A stretch of DNA of 64,000 nt from CAYMZZ01 sp047600605 (GCA_047600605.1 JASGKK010000001.1:930001-994000), one strand, 5' to 3'. Counted from the first letter of the stretch, positions 24,666 to 33,744 are shown. Numbers and translations: made by a program. Notes: generated from the letters alone by a model not told the origin.

Positions 24666-25676
24666 ATGTCAGTAGCGAAACTTGAGTACATCTGGCTCGA
24701 TGGTTACAAGCCCACGCAAAGTCTGCGTAGCAAGACCAAAATTGTAAAAGACTTCAGCGGTAAGCTGGAAGATTGCCCCATGTGGAGTTTTGATGGTTCC
24801 TTTACCGAGCAGGCCCCCGGTGGTTCATCTGATTGTTTGTTGAAACCCGTTTATATCATTTCCGATCCTCAGCGCAAAAATGGCTACCTGGTGATGGCTG
24901 AGGTACTGAATGCCGATGGTACGCCTCATGCCTCCAATGGCCGCGCCACTATTGACGACGACGACAATGATTTCTGGTTTGGATTTGAGCAGGAATATTT
25001 TCTGTGGGATCCCGCTACTGATAAGCCACTTGGCTTTCCCGCGGGTGGTTATCCCGGTCCCCAGGGCCCCTACTACTGTTCAGTAGGCGCCAAAAACGCA
25101 TATGGCCGTCACATTGTGGAAGAACATCTGGATGCCTGCCTCGAAGCCGGCCTCAATGTAGAAGGTATCAATGCTGAAGTAGCCGCTGGCCAGTGGGAGT
25201 TTCAGATCTTCGCCAAAGGTGCCAAAGAAGCCGGTGATCAGATCTGGCTGGGCCGTTATCTGCTGGAGCGTATCGGAGAAACATACGGCGTTGCCGTAAA
25301 CTGGCATTGCAAACCGCTGGGAGCACTCGATTGGAATGGCAGTGGCATGCATGCCAACTTCTCTAACGAAAGCCTCCGCAAAGGAGGTAGTAAGGAAGTA
25401 TTCGACAAAATCTGCGAAGCCTTCCGTCCTGTAGTAAAAGAACATATCGAAGTATATGGTGCCGATAACCATCTGCGCCTGACCGGCAAACACGAAACGG
25501 CCAGCATCCATGATTTCAGCTATGGTGTGTCTGACCGTGGTGCCTCTATCCGCATCCCGGTAACAGTACCGGTAAGCGGCTGGAAAGGTTACCTCGAAGA
25601 CCGTCGTCCCAATTCAGCTGCCGATCCGTATAAAGTAGCTGCCCGGATCATCAAGACGGTGAAATCGGCTATCTAA
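24666..25676 (+). CDS. Glutamine synthetase, type II (eukaryote-like)
   Basis: The 336-residue GSII makes glutamine from glutamate, ammonia and ATP. It starts with the beta-grasp MSVAKLEYIWLDGYKPTQSL and contains MWSFDGSFTEQAPG (39-52). The catalytic domain shows WFGFEQEYFLWD, VEGINAEVAAGQWEFQI and LDWNGSGMHANFS, and the glutamate-site segment RLTGKHETASIHDFSYG. GSII is known from eukaryotes and some bacteria, including Bacteroidota. It is followed by its own terminator and then a GSIII gene. A palindrome just upstream suggests a dedicated repressor or activator. Confidence 0.95.
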   Translation: MSVAKLEYIWLDGYKPTQSLRSKTKIVKDFSGKLEDCPMWSFDGSFTEQAPGGSSDCLLKPVYIISDPQRKNGYLVMAEVLNADGTPHASNGRATIDDDDNDFWFGFEQEYFLWDPATDKPLGFPAGGYPGPQGPYYCSVGAKNAYGRHIVEEHLDACLEAGLNVEGINAEVAAGQWEFQIFAKGAKEAGDQIWLGRYLLERIGETYGVAVNWHCKPLGALDWNGSGMHANFSNESLRKGGSKEVFDKICEAFRPVVKEHIEVYGADNHLRLTGKHETASIHDFSYGVSDRGASIRIPVTVPVSGWKGYLEDRRPNSAADPYKVAARIIKTVKSAI

Positions 25677-25698
25677 AAAAGTTGCATCCTTGTTTTTT

Positions 25699-25731
25699 AA
25701 AATCCCTTCCAGCCGTGAAGGGATTTTATTT
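25699..25731 (+). terminator. Terminator of glnA (type II)
   Basis: A 10-bp perfect stem (AAAATCCCTT/AAGGGATTTT) with a 9-nt loop is followed by TATTT. Confidence 0.8.
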
Positions 25732-25772
25732 ATAAACCCGCGGGGCCTGCAACGAAATCACCTGCTTTTGAA

Positions 25773-25780
25773 TAGATTTG
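25773..25780 (+). promoter_or_regulatory. -7 promoter element of glnN (TAGATTTG)
   Basis: An exact TANNTTTG match 38 nt before the ATG, separating GSIII transcription from GSII. Confidence 0.45.
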
Positions 25781-25818
25781 CCAGTGCTACCCGTTTTGCA
25801 TTAACATAATAACGATCT

Positions 25819-28008
25819 ATGTCTTTACGATTCAATGCACTCAACCGGCTCAGCCAAACGAGTGCAGAACAAGTGGAAGGAACTTCCAAAATCACCGGCA
25901 TTTTTGGTGAAAATGTATTTGACCTGAAAAAAGCCCGCCAGTATCTCAGTGATGAAGCGTATAAAAGCCTGCTGGGCTCCATCCGTGCCGGCCAGAAAAT
26001 ACAGCGCAATGTAGCCAACCAGATTGCCAATGGTATCCGCGCCTGGGCCGAATCAAAAGGTGTAACACATTACACTCACTGGTTTCAGCCACTTACCGGC
26101 ACCACTGCCGAAAAGCATGATTCGTTCTTTACCCTCAAAGGAGACGGCACCCCTATCGAAGAATTTGAAGGTGATGCCCTCATACAGCAGGAGCCCGATG
26201 CCTCTTCTTTTCCCAGTGGTGGCATCCGCGCCACTTTTGAAGCACGTGGTTATACAGCCTGGGATCCCTCCTCTCCTCCCTTTATTATGCACATCGGTGC
26301 CGGCAAAACACTTTGCATCCCTACTATCTTTATTTCCTATACCGGCGAATCGCTCGACTACAAGGCCCCCCTGCTGAAAGCCATCGAAGCACTTAACAAG
26401 GCCGCAGTAGATGTATGTAATTATTTCGATAAAAATATCTCCAAGGTATCTGCCACACTGGGCTGGGAACAGGAATACTTTGTCATTGACGAAGCACTCT
26501 TCAATGCACGGCCCGACCTGGTTATGTGCGGACGCACCGTGTTTGGCCACAACTCTGCCAAAAATCAGCAACTGGAAGATCATTATTTCGGTTCTATTCC
26601 GGAGCGCGTGTATGCATATATGCGCGACTTCGAAGAGGAATGTTACAAACTGGGTATCCCCCTGCGCACCCGCCACAATGAAGTAGCTCCTGCACAGTTT
26701 GAATGTGCTCCCATCTACGAAGAGATCAACCTGGCTGTCGACCACAACACATTGCTGGTAGACATCATGGGCCGCGTTTCTGCACGGCACAAATTGCGTG
26801 TGCTGCTGCACGAAAAACCATTTGCCGGCATCAATGGCAGTGGCAAACACAACAACTGGAGCATGGCAACAGATACAGGCATCAACCTGCTGGCACCGGG
26901 CAAAACCCCGAAGACCAACCTGATGTTCCTGACCTTCTTTGTAAACACCATCAAGGCCGTACATGACTATGCAGATGTACTGCGTGCTTCCATTGCCAGT
27001 GCCCCCAACGATTATCGTCTGGGTGCCAATGAAGCGCCTCCCGCCATCATCTCTGTATTCATCGGCCAGTATCTCAGCAAAGTACTCGAAGATGTGAAAG
27101 AGCGTGTGAGCGAAAAATTTGATGAGCAGGATGAAAGCATGCTCAAGATCGATATCCATAAGAGCATTCCCGAACTGCTGATGGACAATACCGATCGCAA
27201 CCGCACTTCACCTTTTGCATTTACAGGCAATAAATTTGAGTTCCGGGCTGTGGGTTCTACTGCCAACTGCGCCAATCCCATGACGGTACTCAATACAATC
27301 GTGGCACAAACACTCCGCCAGTTTAAAGAAGATGTAGACAGGCTGATCGATCGTGGCGAGAAAAAAGAGATCGCCATCATGCACGTGATCCGCGAGTATA
27401 TTGTAGCCAGTGAAAAAATCCTGTTTGAAGGCGACGGGTATAGTGAGGCCTGGGAAAAAGAAGCAGAGAAAAGAGGCCTCCCCAACCTGAAGACCACCCC
27501 GCTGGCACTGGACGCCATGGTAACCGATAAAGCCAAGATCCTTTTCGATGCCAATGGTGTATACAGTCACACCGAACTGGAAGCCCGTCACGAAATTGAG
27601 CTGGAGAAATATATCAAAAAAGTGCAGATCGAAAGCCGTATCATGGGAGAACTGGCTACCAGCCATGTATTACCACCATCGATCCGCTATCAGAATCTGC
27701 TGGCCAAAAATATCAATGGTCTCAAAGCCATTGGTATGGATGAATCGGCTTACAGCAATCAAAAACAGATCCTCGACAAGATCTCTGAGCATATCAACAA
27801 AGCCAGTGATCTGGTAGAAAAAATGATCGAAGCACGCAAGATCTGTAATGCCATAGAAGATACACGCACCCGGGCCATTGCTTATCAGAGCCAGGTAAAA
27901 GATGTTTTCTTTGACCAGATCCGTTATCATGTAGATAAGCTGGAGCTGCTGGTAGATGATAAGGAATGGTATTTGCCCAAATACAGGGAAATGCTGTTTC
28001 TCCGGTAA
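25819..28008 (+). CDS. glnN: Glutamine synthetase, type III
   Basis: This 729-residue GSIII (GlnN) is the long form typical of Bacteroidota and cyanobacteria. It has the N-terminal extension with FGENVFDLKKARQYLSDEAY and FPSGGIRATFEARGYTAWDP. The catalytic core includes LGWEQEYFVID, RHNEVAPAQFECAPIYEE, GINGSGKHNNWSMAT and NRTSPFAFTGNKFEFRAVGS. A long C-terminal helical domain (about 590-729) follows. It catalyses the same ATP-dependent amidation as GSII. Having both types side by side suggests differential nitrogen control. Separate promoter and terminator. Confidence 0.96.
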   Translation: MSLRFNALNRLSQTSAEQVEGTSKITGIFGENVFDLKKARQYLSDEAYKSLLGSIRAGQKIQRNVANQIANGIRAWAESKGVTHYTHWFQPLTGTTAEKHDSFFTLKGDGTPIEEFEGDALIQQEPDASSFPSGGIRATFEARGYTAWDPSSPPFIMHIGAGKTLCIPTIFISYTGESLDYKAPLLKAIEALNKAAVDVCNYFDKNISKVSATLGWEQEYFVIDEALFNARPDLVMCGRTVFGHNSAKNQQLEDHYFGSIPERVYAYMRDFEEECYKLGIPLRTRHNEVAPAQFECAPIYEEINLAVDHNTLLVDIMGRVSARHKLRVLLHEKPFAGINGSGKHNNWSMATDTGINLLAPGKTPKTNLMFLTFFVNTIKAVHDYADVLRASIASAPNDYRLGANEAPPAIISVFIGQYLSKVLEDVKERVSEKFDEQDESMLKIDIHKSIPELLMDNTDRNRTSPFAFTGNKFEFRAVGSTANCANPMTVLNTIVAQTLRQFKEDVDRLIDRGEKKEIAIMHVIREYIVASEKILFEGDGYSEAWEKEAEKRGLPNLKTTPLALDAMVTDKAKILFDANGVYSHTELEARHEIELEKYIKKVQIESRIMGELATSHVLPPSIRYQNLLAKNINGLKAIGMDESAYSNQKQILDKISEHINKASDLVEKMIEARKICNAIEDTRTRAIAYQSQVKDVFFDQIRYHVDKLELLVDDKEWYLPKYREMLFLR

Positions 28009-28039
28009 ATAAGACTTTCCGTTACATGAGAAAAGCCAC

Positions 28040-28074
28040 GGGTCATCCTTACGGGGATGACCCTTTCTTTTTTT
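28040..28074 (+). terminator. Terminator of glnN
   Basis: A 9-bp stem (GGGTCATCC/GGATGACCC) with a 6-nt loop is followed by a long T-rich tract. Confidence 0.88.
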
Positions 28075-28113
28075 ATATGTATCCCTGCATAGTTTTCTCC
28101 CGCATAGCGCAGC

Positions 28114-28121
28114 TACATTTG
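28114..28121 (+). promoter_or_regulatory. -7 promoter element (TACATTTG)
   Basis: An exact TANNTTTG match 13 nt before the ATG of the alpha/beta hydrolase gene, just after the glnN terminator. Confidence 0.45.
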
Positions 28122-28134
28122 TTTAATTTCGGGT

Positions 28135-29073
28135 ATGAAAAAAAGCTGGCGCCGCATTGGCTGGTCATCACTCATCCTTTTCCTGCTCATCAATGCCGTA
28201 TGCTTCATGCATGCCTGGAAGTTTACCCACTTTGCTGATGCAGGTATTGAGAGACCTTCTGCCTATACGCTTTCTGCTTTTGATAAAATAAAAGCACTGG
28301 CACTGGGTGTGAATCAACCAAGGCCGCTTAATAAGTCTGTACCAAATGTTCCTTTTGAGCCTGTACGTATCCGAAGTAATAAAGAAATTGCCGGCTGGTA
28401 TATGCCTGTTGACAGTGGCAGGGGCACTATCATCCTTTTTCATGGATATGGCGGAGAAAAATCAGGCATGCTGGATAAGGCAGCATTGTTTGCTGAAATG
28501 GGATATAACACCCTGGTGATCGACTTCATGGGCTCTGGTGAATCTGCCGGCAATCAGACTACAATTGGATATAAGGAAGGAAAACAGGTACAGTCAACAT
28601 ATGAATATGTGTGGCAAAGGGGCGAAAAGAATATCTACCTGTTTGGCACATCAATGGGTGCTGCTGCTATTCTGAAATGTATGAATGATACGACACTCCA
28701 CCCCAAGGGCATTATTCTGGAATGTCCGTTTGGCAGCCTTTATCAAACCACCTCCGCCCGGTTTAGGAAAATGGGGATCCCTGCATTTCCGATGGCCGGT
28801 CTGCTGGTGTTTTGGGGAGGGGTACAAAATGGATTCTGGGGATTTGGCCACCAGCCGCAGCGTTATGCAAAAGCAGTGGAGTCCCCCACTCTTTTATTGT
28901 ATGGTGAAAAGGATGACCGGGTTAGCCGCGCTGAAACAGATAACATTTTTGCCGCATTGAAAGGCTCCAAACAACTGGTCACTTTTCCGGAAGCCGGACA
29001 TGAAAACTATTTAACCCGATACAGAGCTGAGTGGACAAAAACAATTCATGACTTTTTAGAAAAGAACCCATAA
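28135..29073 (+). CDS. Membrane-anchored alpha/beta hydrolase
   Basis: The 312-residue protein has an N-terminal hydrophobic anchor (GWSSLILFLLINAVCFMHAW). The hydrolase core shows the oxyanion segment ILFHGYGGEKSG, the nucleophile elbow GTSMGA, the acid in LLYGEKDDRVS and the catalytic His in EAGHENYL. This is the BAAT/DUF1749-like arrangement of serine esterases and peptidases of the alpha/beta-hydrolase fold. Substrate is unknown. It stands alone between glnN and DUF1080, with a strong terminator at each end. Confidence 0.87.
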   Translation: MKKSWRRIGWSSLILFLLINAVCFMHAWKFTHFADAGIERPSAYTLSAFDKIKALALGVNQPRPLNKSVPNVPFEPVRIRSNKEIAGWYMPVDSGRGTIILFHGYGGEKSGMLDKAALFAEMGYNTLVIDFMGSGESAGNQTTIGYKEGKQVQSTYEYVWQRGEKNIYLFGTSMGAAAILKCMNDTTLHPKGIILECPFGSLYQTTSARFRKMGIPAFPMAGLLVFWGGVQNGFWGFGHQPQRYAKAVESPTLLLYGEKDDRVSRAETDNIFAALKGSKQLVTFPEAGHENYLTRYRAEWTKTIHDFLEKNP

Positions 29074-29102
29074 ACTGTTACTGTCAGGCTGCACTGAATG
29101 AA

Positions 29103-29135
29103 GCAGGCCCGCCATATGGCGGGCCTGCAATTTTA
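29103..29135. terminator. Bidirectional terminator
   Basis: A 12-bp perfect stem (GCAGGCCCGCCA) with a 2-nt centre lies between convergent genes. A T-rich run follows on the plus strand, so it serves mainly the hydrolase. Confidence 0.8.
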
Positions 29136-29153
29136 TTTCATAAAAAAAATCTA

Positions 29154-29747
29154 TTAAGGCAATTCCTTAATACGAATATCCTTCCAGCGTACTTTGATAC
29201 CACCTCCATCGTGGATCTGCAAAGCAATAAATCCATTGCCGGCTGCAATACGCGGATCACTCAGTGTGATCATTTGTTTGCCGTTGAGCCAGGTAGTGAC
29301 ATTATCATTTACCACCCGGATACGCATTTTATTCCACTTGCCTTCTTTCAAGGCTTTCTCCCGCACCGAATCGGGTTGAATCAGCCAGCCACGTCCATAT
29401 GATTCATAGATACCGCCAGTGTGCTGACCCGCAGGCGCTACTTCCACCTGCCAGCCACTGATCTTAACACCGTCGATAGAAGAGCGGAAAAATACACCAC
29501 TGTTGCCATTAGCTTCCTGTTTGAACTGCAAAGTAAGTTCAAAGTTTTTATAGGCTTTGTTGGTCGACAGGTATCCATACTGTTTATCAGGTCCGCTTTC
29601 GCAGATCAATTCGCCTTTTTCCACATACCATTTTTCGGTACCGTGCGCCGTCCACCCGGTAAGGTCTTTGCCGTTAAAAATGGAGGCTGATTGCCCATAA
29701 ATGGCTGTTGTAAATGCTGTAGCCAGGAGAAGGAAAAATAGTTTCAT
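29154..29747 (-). CDS. Exported DUF1080 (3-keto-disaccharide hydrolase-like) protein
   Basis: The 197-residue protein has a signal peptide (MKLFFLLLATAFTTAIYGQ) and a single DUF1080 beta-sandwich. Family hallmarks are FNGKDLTGWTAHGTEKWYVE (24-43), FELTLQFKQEANGNSGVFFR, GWQVEVAPAGQHTGGIYES and GFIALQIHDGGG. Characterised relatives hydrolyse 3-keto-glycosides, and the fold is concanavalin-like. No oxidoreductase of that pathway is adjacent, so the role is inferred from the family. It is monocistronic and convergent with the alpha/beta hydrolase. Confidence 0.88.
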   Translation of the reverse strand: MKLFFLLLATAFTTAIYGQSASIFNGKDLTGWTAHGTEKWYVEKGELICESGPDKQYGYLSTNKAYKNFELTLQFKQEANGNSGVFFRSSIDGVKISGWQVEVAPAGQHTGGIYESYGRGWLIQPDSVREKALKEGKWNKMRIRVVNDNVTTWLNGKQMITLSDPRIAAGNGFIALQIHDGGGIKVRWKDIRIKELP

Positions 29748-29770
29748 ACTTTTTCAGTGTTTATAACAAG

Positions 29771-29805
29771 CAAGTAAGGTTCTAAGTTATAGGTTTTAAG
29801 TGATA
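29771..29805. repeat. Word-like intergenic repeat (TAAGTTATAGG class)
   Basis: The words AGTAAGGTT, CTAAGTTATAGG and TTTTAAGTGATA lie between the DUF1080 start and the dipeptidase stop. Same class as 11968-12002 and the left part of 55670-55797. Confidence 0.4.
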
Positions 29806-29832
29806 CATTTTTAAAGCAAATACGCAACAGGT

Positions 29833-31029
29833 TTATTTTCTGAAATTGGCCCGCATGACCCGCAGCACATTTCCACCCAGTATCTTCCGGATAGAACGAT
29901 TGGTATAACCCCGCCGCATGAGTTCATGTGTAATGGCCGGGTATTTACTTACGTCTTCCAGTCCGCGGGGCACGGAGCTTACTCCATCATAATCGGCACC
30001 CAAACCCACGTAATCATCCCCTACCAGTTTCACAATATAATCGATATGATCGACCAGGTCACTGACCGAAGGCCTTACCGCGTCCATTGCCTGGTCATAA
30101 TAATTATTCCACGCCTTTTGCATGGCTGCCGAATCGCCCTGATGTATTCGCAATAAGGAATCCTGGATACCCTTCTTACCGGCACCATTCAACCATGTGG
30201 CACGTTTGTCGTAGGCGGCACTGATAAAGCCTGAATAGAAGTTAATGCAGATAACACCCTTATTCTGTGCCACGGCTTTTATCTGATCATCTTTCACGTT
30301 TCTGAATACCGGGCATAATGCCCATACAGAACTATGTGAGAGTATCACTGGTTTTTGGGTAACAGTCAGTGCATCATAAAAAGTCTGCTCGCCGGTGTGT
30401 GACAGATCTACCATTACTCCCAGTTCATTCAATCTGCGTACTACCTGTTTTCCGAAATCTGTTAGTCCTTTGGTGCGTCCGGCAAGTGCAGCGGGGTCTG
30501 CAGCCGTCTCATCCATGGCACTGGTGGCCCAACTGGTGCTGTTGTTCCAGGTAAGTGTAAGATAACGCATGCCGCGACCAGCCAGGGCTTCCAGCTTGCC
30601 CAGATCATTTTCGATCATATGTCCGCCTTCCACCCCGATGAGTGCCACGAGTTTGCTTTGCCTTATACCACGCCTGATATCCTTATACCGCAATGCCAGT
30701 GCCAGCCGCTGATGATTGCGGAGTACAATACGTTCCAGCGAATCTATTTCTTCGTTGGCATCTGCATAAAATCCGGTTTTGCTGCGGGCTTTCTTATCGG
30801 TCCATACAGAGAAGAATTGCACATTCACCCCACCTTCTTTCCAGCGTTCAAAATCGCTATGTCCGGTCGTCAGCCGCTTGCTGATATCCTTTCCTTCCAG
30901 CACAGCCGACGAAAGCACATCGTTGTGGGTATCGACCAGCGTTGCCTTGCGATGTACCTGTTGATAGAGCTGAGCCGAAGGCCGGCCGCTCAGTATCAGT
31001 AAAAACAATATCAGCAATGAAGGTTTCAT
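29833..31029 (-). CDS. Membrane dipeptidase (peptidase M19)
   Basis: The 398-residue zinc dipeptidase has a signal peptide (MKPSLLILFLLILSGRPSAQ). The M19 di-zinc site is complete: DTHND near residue 33, the bridging glutamate in VEGGHM, His in DLSHTGEQ, His in ILSHSSVW and Asp in GADYDGV. The family hydrolyses a variety of dipeptides, often with D-residues, and in this position probably works in the periplasm. Length is typical. It is monocistronic; downstream lies the DUF1080 gene in the same direction, 85 nt away with no terminator. Confidence 0.93.
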   Translation of the reverse strand: MKPSLLILFLLILSGRPSAQLYQQVHRKATLVDTHNDVLSSAVLEGKDISKRLTTGHSDFERWKEGGVNVQFFSVWTDKKARSKTGFYADANEEIDSLERIVLRNHQRLALALRYKDIRRGIRQSKLVALIGVEGGHMIENDLGKLEALAGRGMRYLTLTWNNSTSWATSAMDETAADPAALAGRTKGLTDFGKQVVRRLNELGVMVDLSHTGEQTFYDALTVTQKPVILSHSSVWALCPVFRNVKDDQIKAVAQNKGVICINFYSGFISAAYDKRATWLNGAGKKGIQDSLLRIHQGDSAAMQKAWNNYYDQAMDAVRPSVSDLVDHIDYIVKLVGDDYVGLGADYDGVSSVPRGLEDVSKYPAITHELMRRGYTNRSIRKILGGNVLRVMRANFRK

Positions 31030-31052
31030 CTGCTTTATTTGTTCCTAAAATT

Positions 31053-31079
31053 AAAAAATCCCGGCCGAGTGGCCGGGAT
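31053..31079 (-). terminator. Terminator of efp-accB-accC
   Basis: A 9-bp stem (ATCCCGGCC) with a 4-nt loop is followed by six T residues on the minus strand, 22 nt beyond accC. Confidence 0.9.
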
Positions 31080-31100
31080 AAATATTCAGTTGAGCAAAAC

Positions 31101-32438
31101 TTATTTCATTTTAAAGCTCTCGAGGAACTTGGTGTTGAAGTCGCCGCTTCTGAAACGCTCATCCTGCATCAATTGCAGATGAAAGGGTATCGTGGTCTTC
31201 ACTCCCTCGATCACATATTCGCTCAAGGCGCGGTACATTGTATCAATAGCCTCATTGCGCGTACGTGCTACTGTGATCAGTTTGCCGATCATAGAATCAT
31301 AATAAGGCGGGATCACATAGCCTGCATACACATGGCTGTCTACCCGTACACCATGACCTCCGGGCTGATGCAGGGTGGTAATACGGCCGGGTGAAGGCCT
31401 GAAATCGTTGTAAGGATCTTCGGCATTGATACGGCATTCTATCGAATGCATTTGCGGAATATAATCCTCACCGCTGATACGCTCACCCATGGCTATTTTG
31501 ATCTGTTCCTTGATCAGGTCAAAGTTGATCACTTCTTCTGTTACACAATGTTCTACCTGGATACGAGTATTCATTTCCATGAAGTAGAAGTTGCGGTGCT
31601 TATCTACCAGGAACTCGATGGTGCCCACGCTTTCGTAGTTGATAGCAGCCGCTGCTTTTTTGGCGGCGTCGCCCATACGCTGACGCAGTTCATCGGTCAT
31701 AAAAGGTGAAGGACTTTCTTCTACCAGCTTCTGGTGACGGCGCTGAATAGAACAATCACGCTCGCTCAGGTGGCACACATTGCCATACTGGTCGCCGGCA
31801 ACCTGGATCTCGATATGACGGGGCTCTTCCACAAATTTCTCCATGTAGATACCATCATTCTTGAATGATGCAGCAGCTTCTGTTTTAGCAGTGGTATAGG
31901 CCCTTTCCATTTCAGACTCTTCCCATACAATGCGCATGCCTTTACCACCACCGCCTGCCGTAGCTTTGATAATAACGGGGTATCCCATATCGCCTGCAAG
32001 GCTTTTGGCTTCTTCCACACTTTGCAGCAGCCCCTGACCTCCGGGCACTACGGGTACACCGGCTTTGATCATGGTATCCTTGGCAGTGATCTTATCACCC
32101 ATTGAGCTGATCATGTCAGCCGTGGGGCCAATGAATTTGATGCCGTGATCGTTGCAGATTTTGGCAAACTTGGCGTTTTCGGCCAGAAAGCCATAACCGG
32201 GATGAATAGCGTCCGCATTGGTGATTTCAACAGCGGCCATTATATGGGGGATATTGAGATAAGAATCGCTGCTCTGGGGTTTACCAATACACACCGCCTC
32301 ATCGGCAAACTTCACATGCAGGCTATCACGGTCGGCCGTGGAATAGACTGCCACAGTTTTAATACCCATCTCGCGGCAGGTGCGGATCACACGCAGGGCA
32401 ATCTCGCCACGATTAGCAATCAGTATTTTTTTAAACAC
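31101..32438 (-). CDS. accC: Acetyl-CoA carboxylase, biotin carboxylase subunit
   Basis: This 445-residue ATP-grasp enzyme carboxylates the biotin of AccB with bicarbonate, the first half-reaction of malonyl-CoA formation. The N-terminal domain starts MFKKILIANRGEIALRVIRT. The glycine-rich lid ATAGGGGKGMRIV is near residue 160, and the active-site run EFLVDKHRNFYFMEMNTRIQ near 280. RINAEDPYNDFRPSPGRI completes the C-terminal domain. It ends the efp-accB-accC run: it follows accB by 83 nt in the same direction and is closed by a terminator. Confidence 0.97.
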   Translation of the reverse strand: MFKKILIANRGEIALRVIRTCREMGIKTVAVYSTADRDSLHVKFADEAVCIGKPQSSDSYLNIPHIMAAVEITNADAIHPGYGFLAENAKFAKICNDHGIKFIGPTADMISSMGDKITAKDTMIKAGVPVVPGGQGLLQSVEEAKSLAGDMGYPVIIKATAGGGGKGMRIVWEESEMERAYTTAKTEAAASFKNDGIYMEKFVEEPRHIEIQVAGDQYGNVCHLSERDCSIQRRHQKLVEESPSPFMTDELRQRMGDAAKKAAAAINYESVGTIEFLVDKHRNFYFMEMNTRIQVEHCVTEEVINFDLIKEQIKIAMGERISGEDYIPQMHSIECRINAEDPYNDFRPSPGRITTLHQPGGHGVRVDSHVYAGYVIPPYYDSMIGKLITVARTRNEAIDTMYRALSEYVIEGVKTTIPFHLQLMQDERFRSGDFNTKFLESFKMK

Positions 32439-32521
32439 AGTTTTGAATTAAGGATTGAAAACTTGAACCCACCGTCTTTGCAGGCTGCGGGTATTGTCCA
32501 TAACTACGGGTATTTGCCAGA

Positions 32522-33019
32522 TCAGGCTGGTTCTACCAGGAATAAAGGCTGATCGTACTCAACAGGTGAAGCATCGTCTACCAGCACTTTTACAATACGA
32601 CCGCTTACTTCGCTTTCAATTTCATTGAAAAGCTTCATCGCTTCAATGATGCATACCACTTTGCCGGGAGTGATTTCATCACCTACTTCCGCAAAATTGG
32701 GTTTGTCAGGAGATGCTTTACGGTAGAATGTACCGATCATGGGACTCTTTATGGTAATGAGGTTTGACGCAGCGGGTTCAGCAGCTTTCGCTTTATCGGC
32801 AGCCGCCGCGGGCGCACTGGAAGGTACGGCTGCGGGCTGAGGAGCTGCATAGGCAACCGGAGCTGCCGCAGCTACGCTGGACACCACCTGTGTTACATGC
32901 TCTTCTTTCTGTTTGATCGTGATGCGAAAATCTTTCTGCTCGATGGTCAGCTCTCCGATATTGGATTTGTTGATCATTTTGATCAACTCCTGGATCTGTT
33001 TGAAGTCCATGCTTTTCAA
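32522..33019 (-). CDS. accB: Biotin carboxyl carrier protein of acetyl-CoA carboxylase
   Basis: The 165-residue BCCP carries biotin between biotin carboxylase and carboxyltransferase. The biotinyl domain (about 85-165) includes the target lysine K129 in IEAMKLFNEIE and SPMIGTFYR at 92-100. A flexible Ala/Pro linker spans about 48-84. The N-terminal part (ELIKMINKSNIGELTIEQ) is the usual dimer region. Met4 (MDFKQIQ) could also be the start. It lies between efp and accC, a common bacterial order. Confidence 0.95.
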   Translation of the reverse strand: MKSMDFKQIQELIKMINKSNIGELTIEQKDFRITIKQKEEHVTQVVSSVAAAAPVAYAAPQPAAVPSSAPAAAADKAKAAEPAASNLITIKSPMIGTFYRKASPDKPNFAEVGDEITPGKVVCIIEAMKLFNEIESEVSGRIVKVLVDDASPVEYDQPLFLVEPA

Positions 33020-33123
33020 TTTAACAGGTATTTTATTAATGAAAAATGTTGGCTAAGTTAGGGAAATAGCCTGCTGCAAATCAAGATTATTTTTGCGATT
33101 TTGCCTCAAAATTGGCAAAAAAC

Positions 33124-33164
33124 AATAAAAAATGGCCCAAAACCGGTTGATTCTGGGCCATTTT
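33124..33164 (-). terminator. Terminator of efp
   Basis: An 11-bp stem (AAAATGGCCCA/TGGGCCATTTT) with a 14-nt loop is followed by T residues on the minus strand, 14 nt beyond efp. Some readthrough into accB is possible. Confidence 0.78.
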
Positions 33165-33177
33165 CCTGTAAATAAGG

Positions 33178-33744
33178 TTAGTCCTTCACGCGTTCCACAT
33201 ACTCACCTGTCTTGGTATTGATGCGGATCATTTCTCCGTCATTCACAAACAGGGGTACACTCACGGTAGCACCGGTTTCCACTGTAGCCGGTTTAAGAGT
33301 GCGGGTAGCCGTGTCACCTCTCAGACCAGGCTCCGTATATGTTACCTGCAATACAATTTTATCGGGCAGCTCCACGCTCATGGGCTGTTCTGTTTCTGTA
33401 TTAATCAGTACGCCCACTTCCTGGCCATCTTTCAAAAACTGGGGAGCATCAATCAGATTCTCCTGCAGGGCCAGTTGCTCAAAAGTTTCGGTATCCATGA
33501 AGTTATAGCCTGTATCGTCTTTATAGAGAAACTGGTAAGCACGCTTTTCGACACGTACCGGATAGATCGTATCGCCTGAGTTCCAGGTCTTTTCGATAGA
33601 GCGGTTATTGTCTACCCCTTTCAGCTTTGCCCATACTTTGGCTGCTGCACGAGCCGTTTTGTTTTCACCAAATTCAACCACTGAGTACAAACTGCCATCC
33701 AGTTTGATGATCATACCCCGGCTGATATCAGCTGTATTTGCCAT
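33178..33744 (-). CDS. efp: Translation elongation factor P (non-canonical tip loop)
   Basis: This 188-residue three-domain EF-P relieves ribosome stalling at polyproline. The C-terminal landmarks are normal: TYTEPGLRGDTATRTLKPAT and VPLFVNDGEMIRINTKTGEY. The domain I tip is not. Where the family has KPGKG with modified Lys34, this protein reads ENKTARAAAKVW (27-38), aligning without gaps so that R32 falls at the Lys34 position and neither proline nor glycine remains. P. aeruginosa EF-P also has R32, rhamnosylated by EarP, but no earP lies here. It precedes accB in a conserved order. Confidence 0.93.
   Translation of the reverse strand: MANTADISRGMIIKLDGSLYSVVEFGENKTARAAAKVWAKLKGVDNNRSIEKTWNSGDTIYPVRVEKRAYQFLYKDDTGYNFMDTETFEQLALQENLIDAPQFLKDGQEVGVLINTETEQPMSVELPDKIVLQVTYTEPGLRGDTATRTLKPATVETGATVSVPLFVNDGEMIRINTKTGEYVERVKD

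Noticed and set aside
26053..27159. A 368-residue open frame on the minus strand
   Set aside because: It lies wholly inside glnN, which has every GSIII motif; the antisense frame is cysteine- and histidine-rich with no family resemblance.
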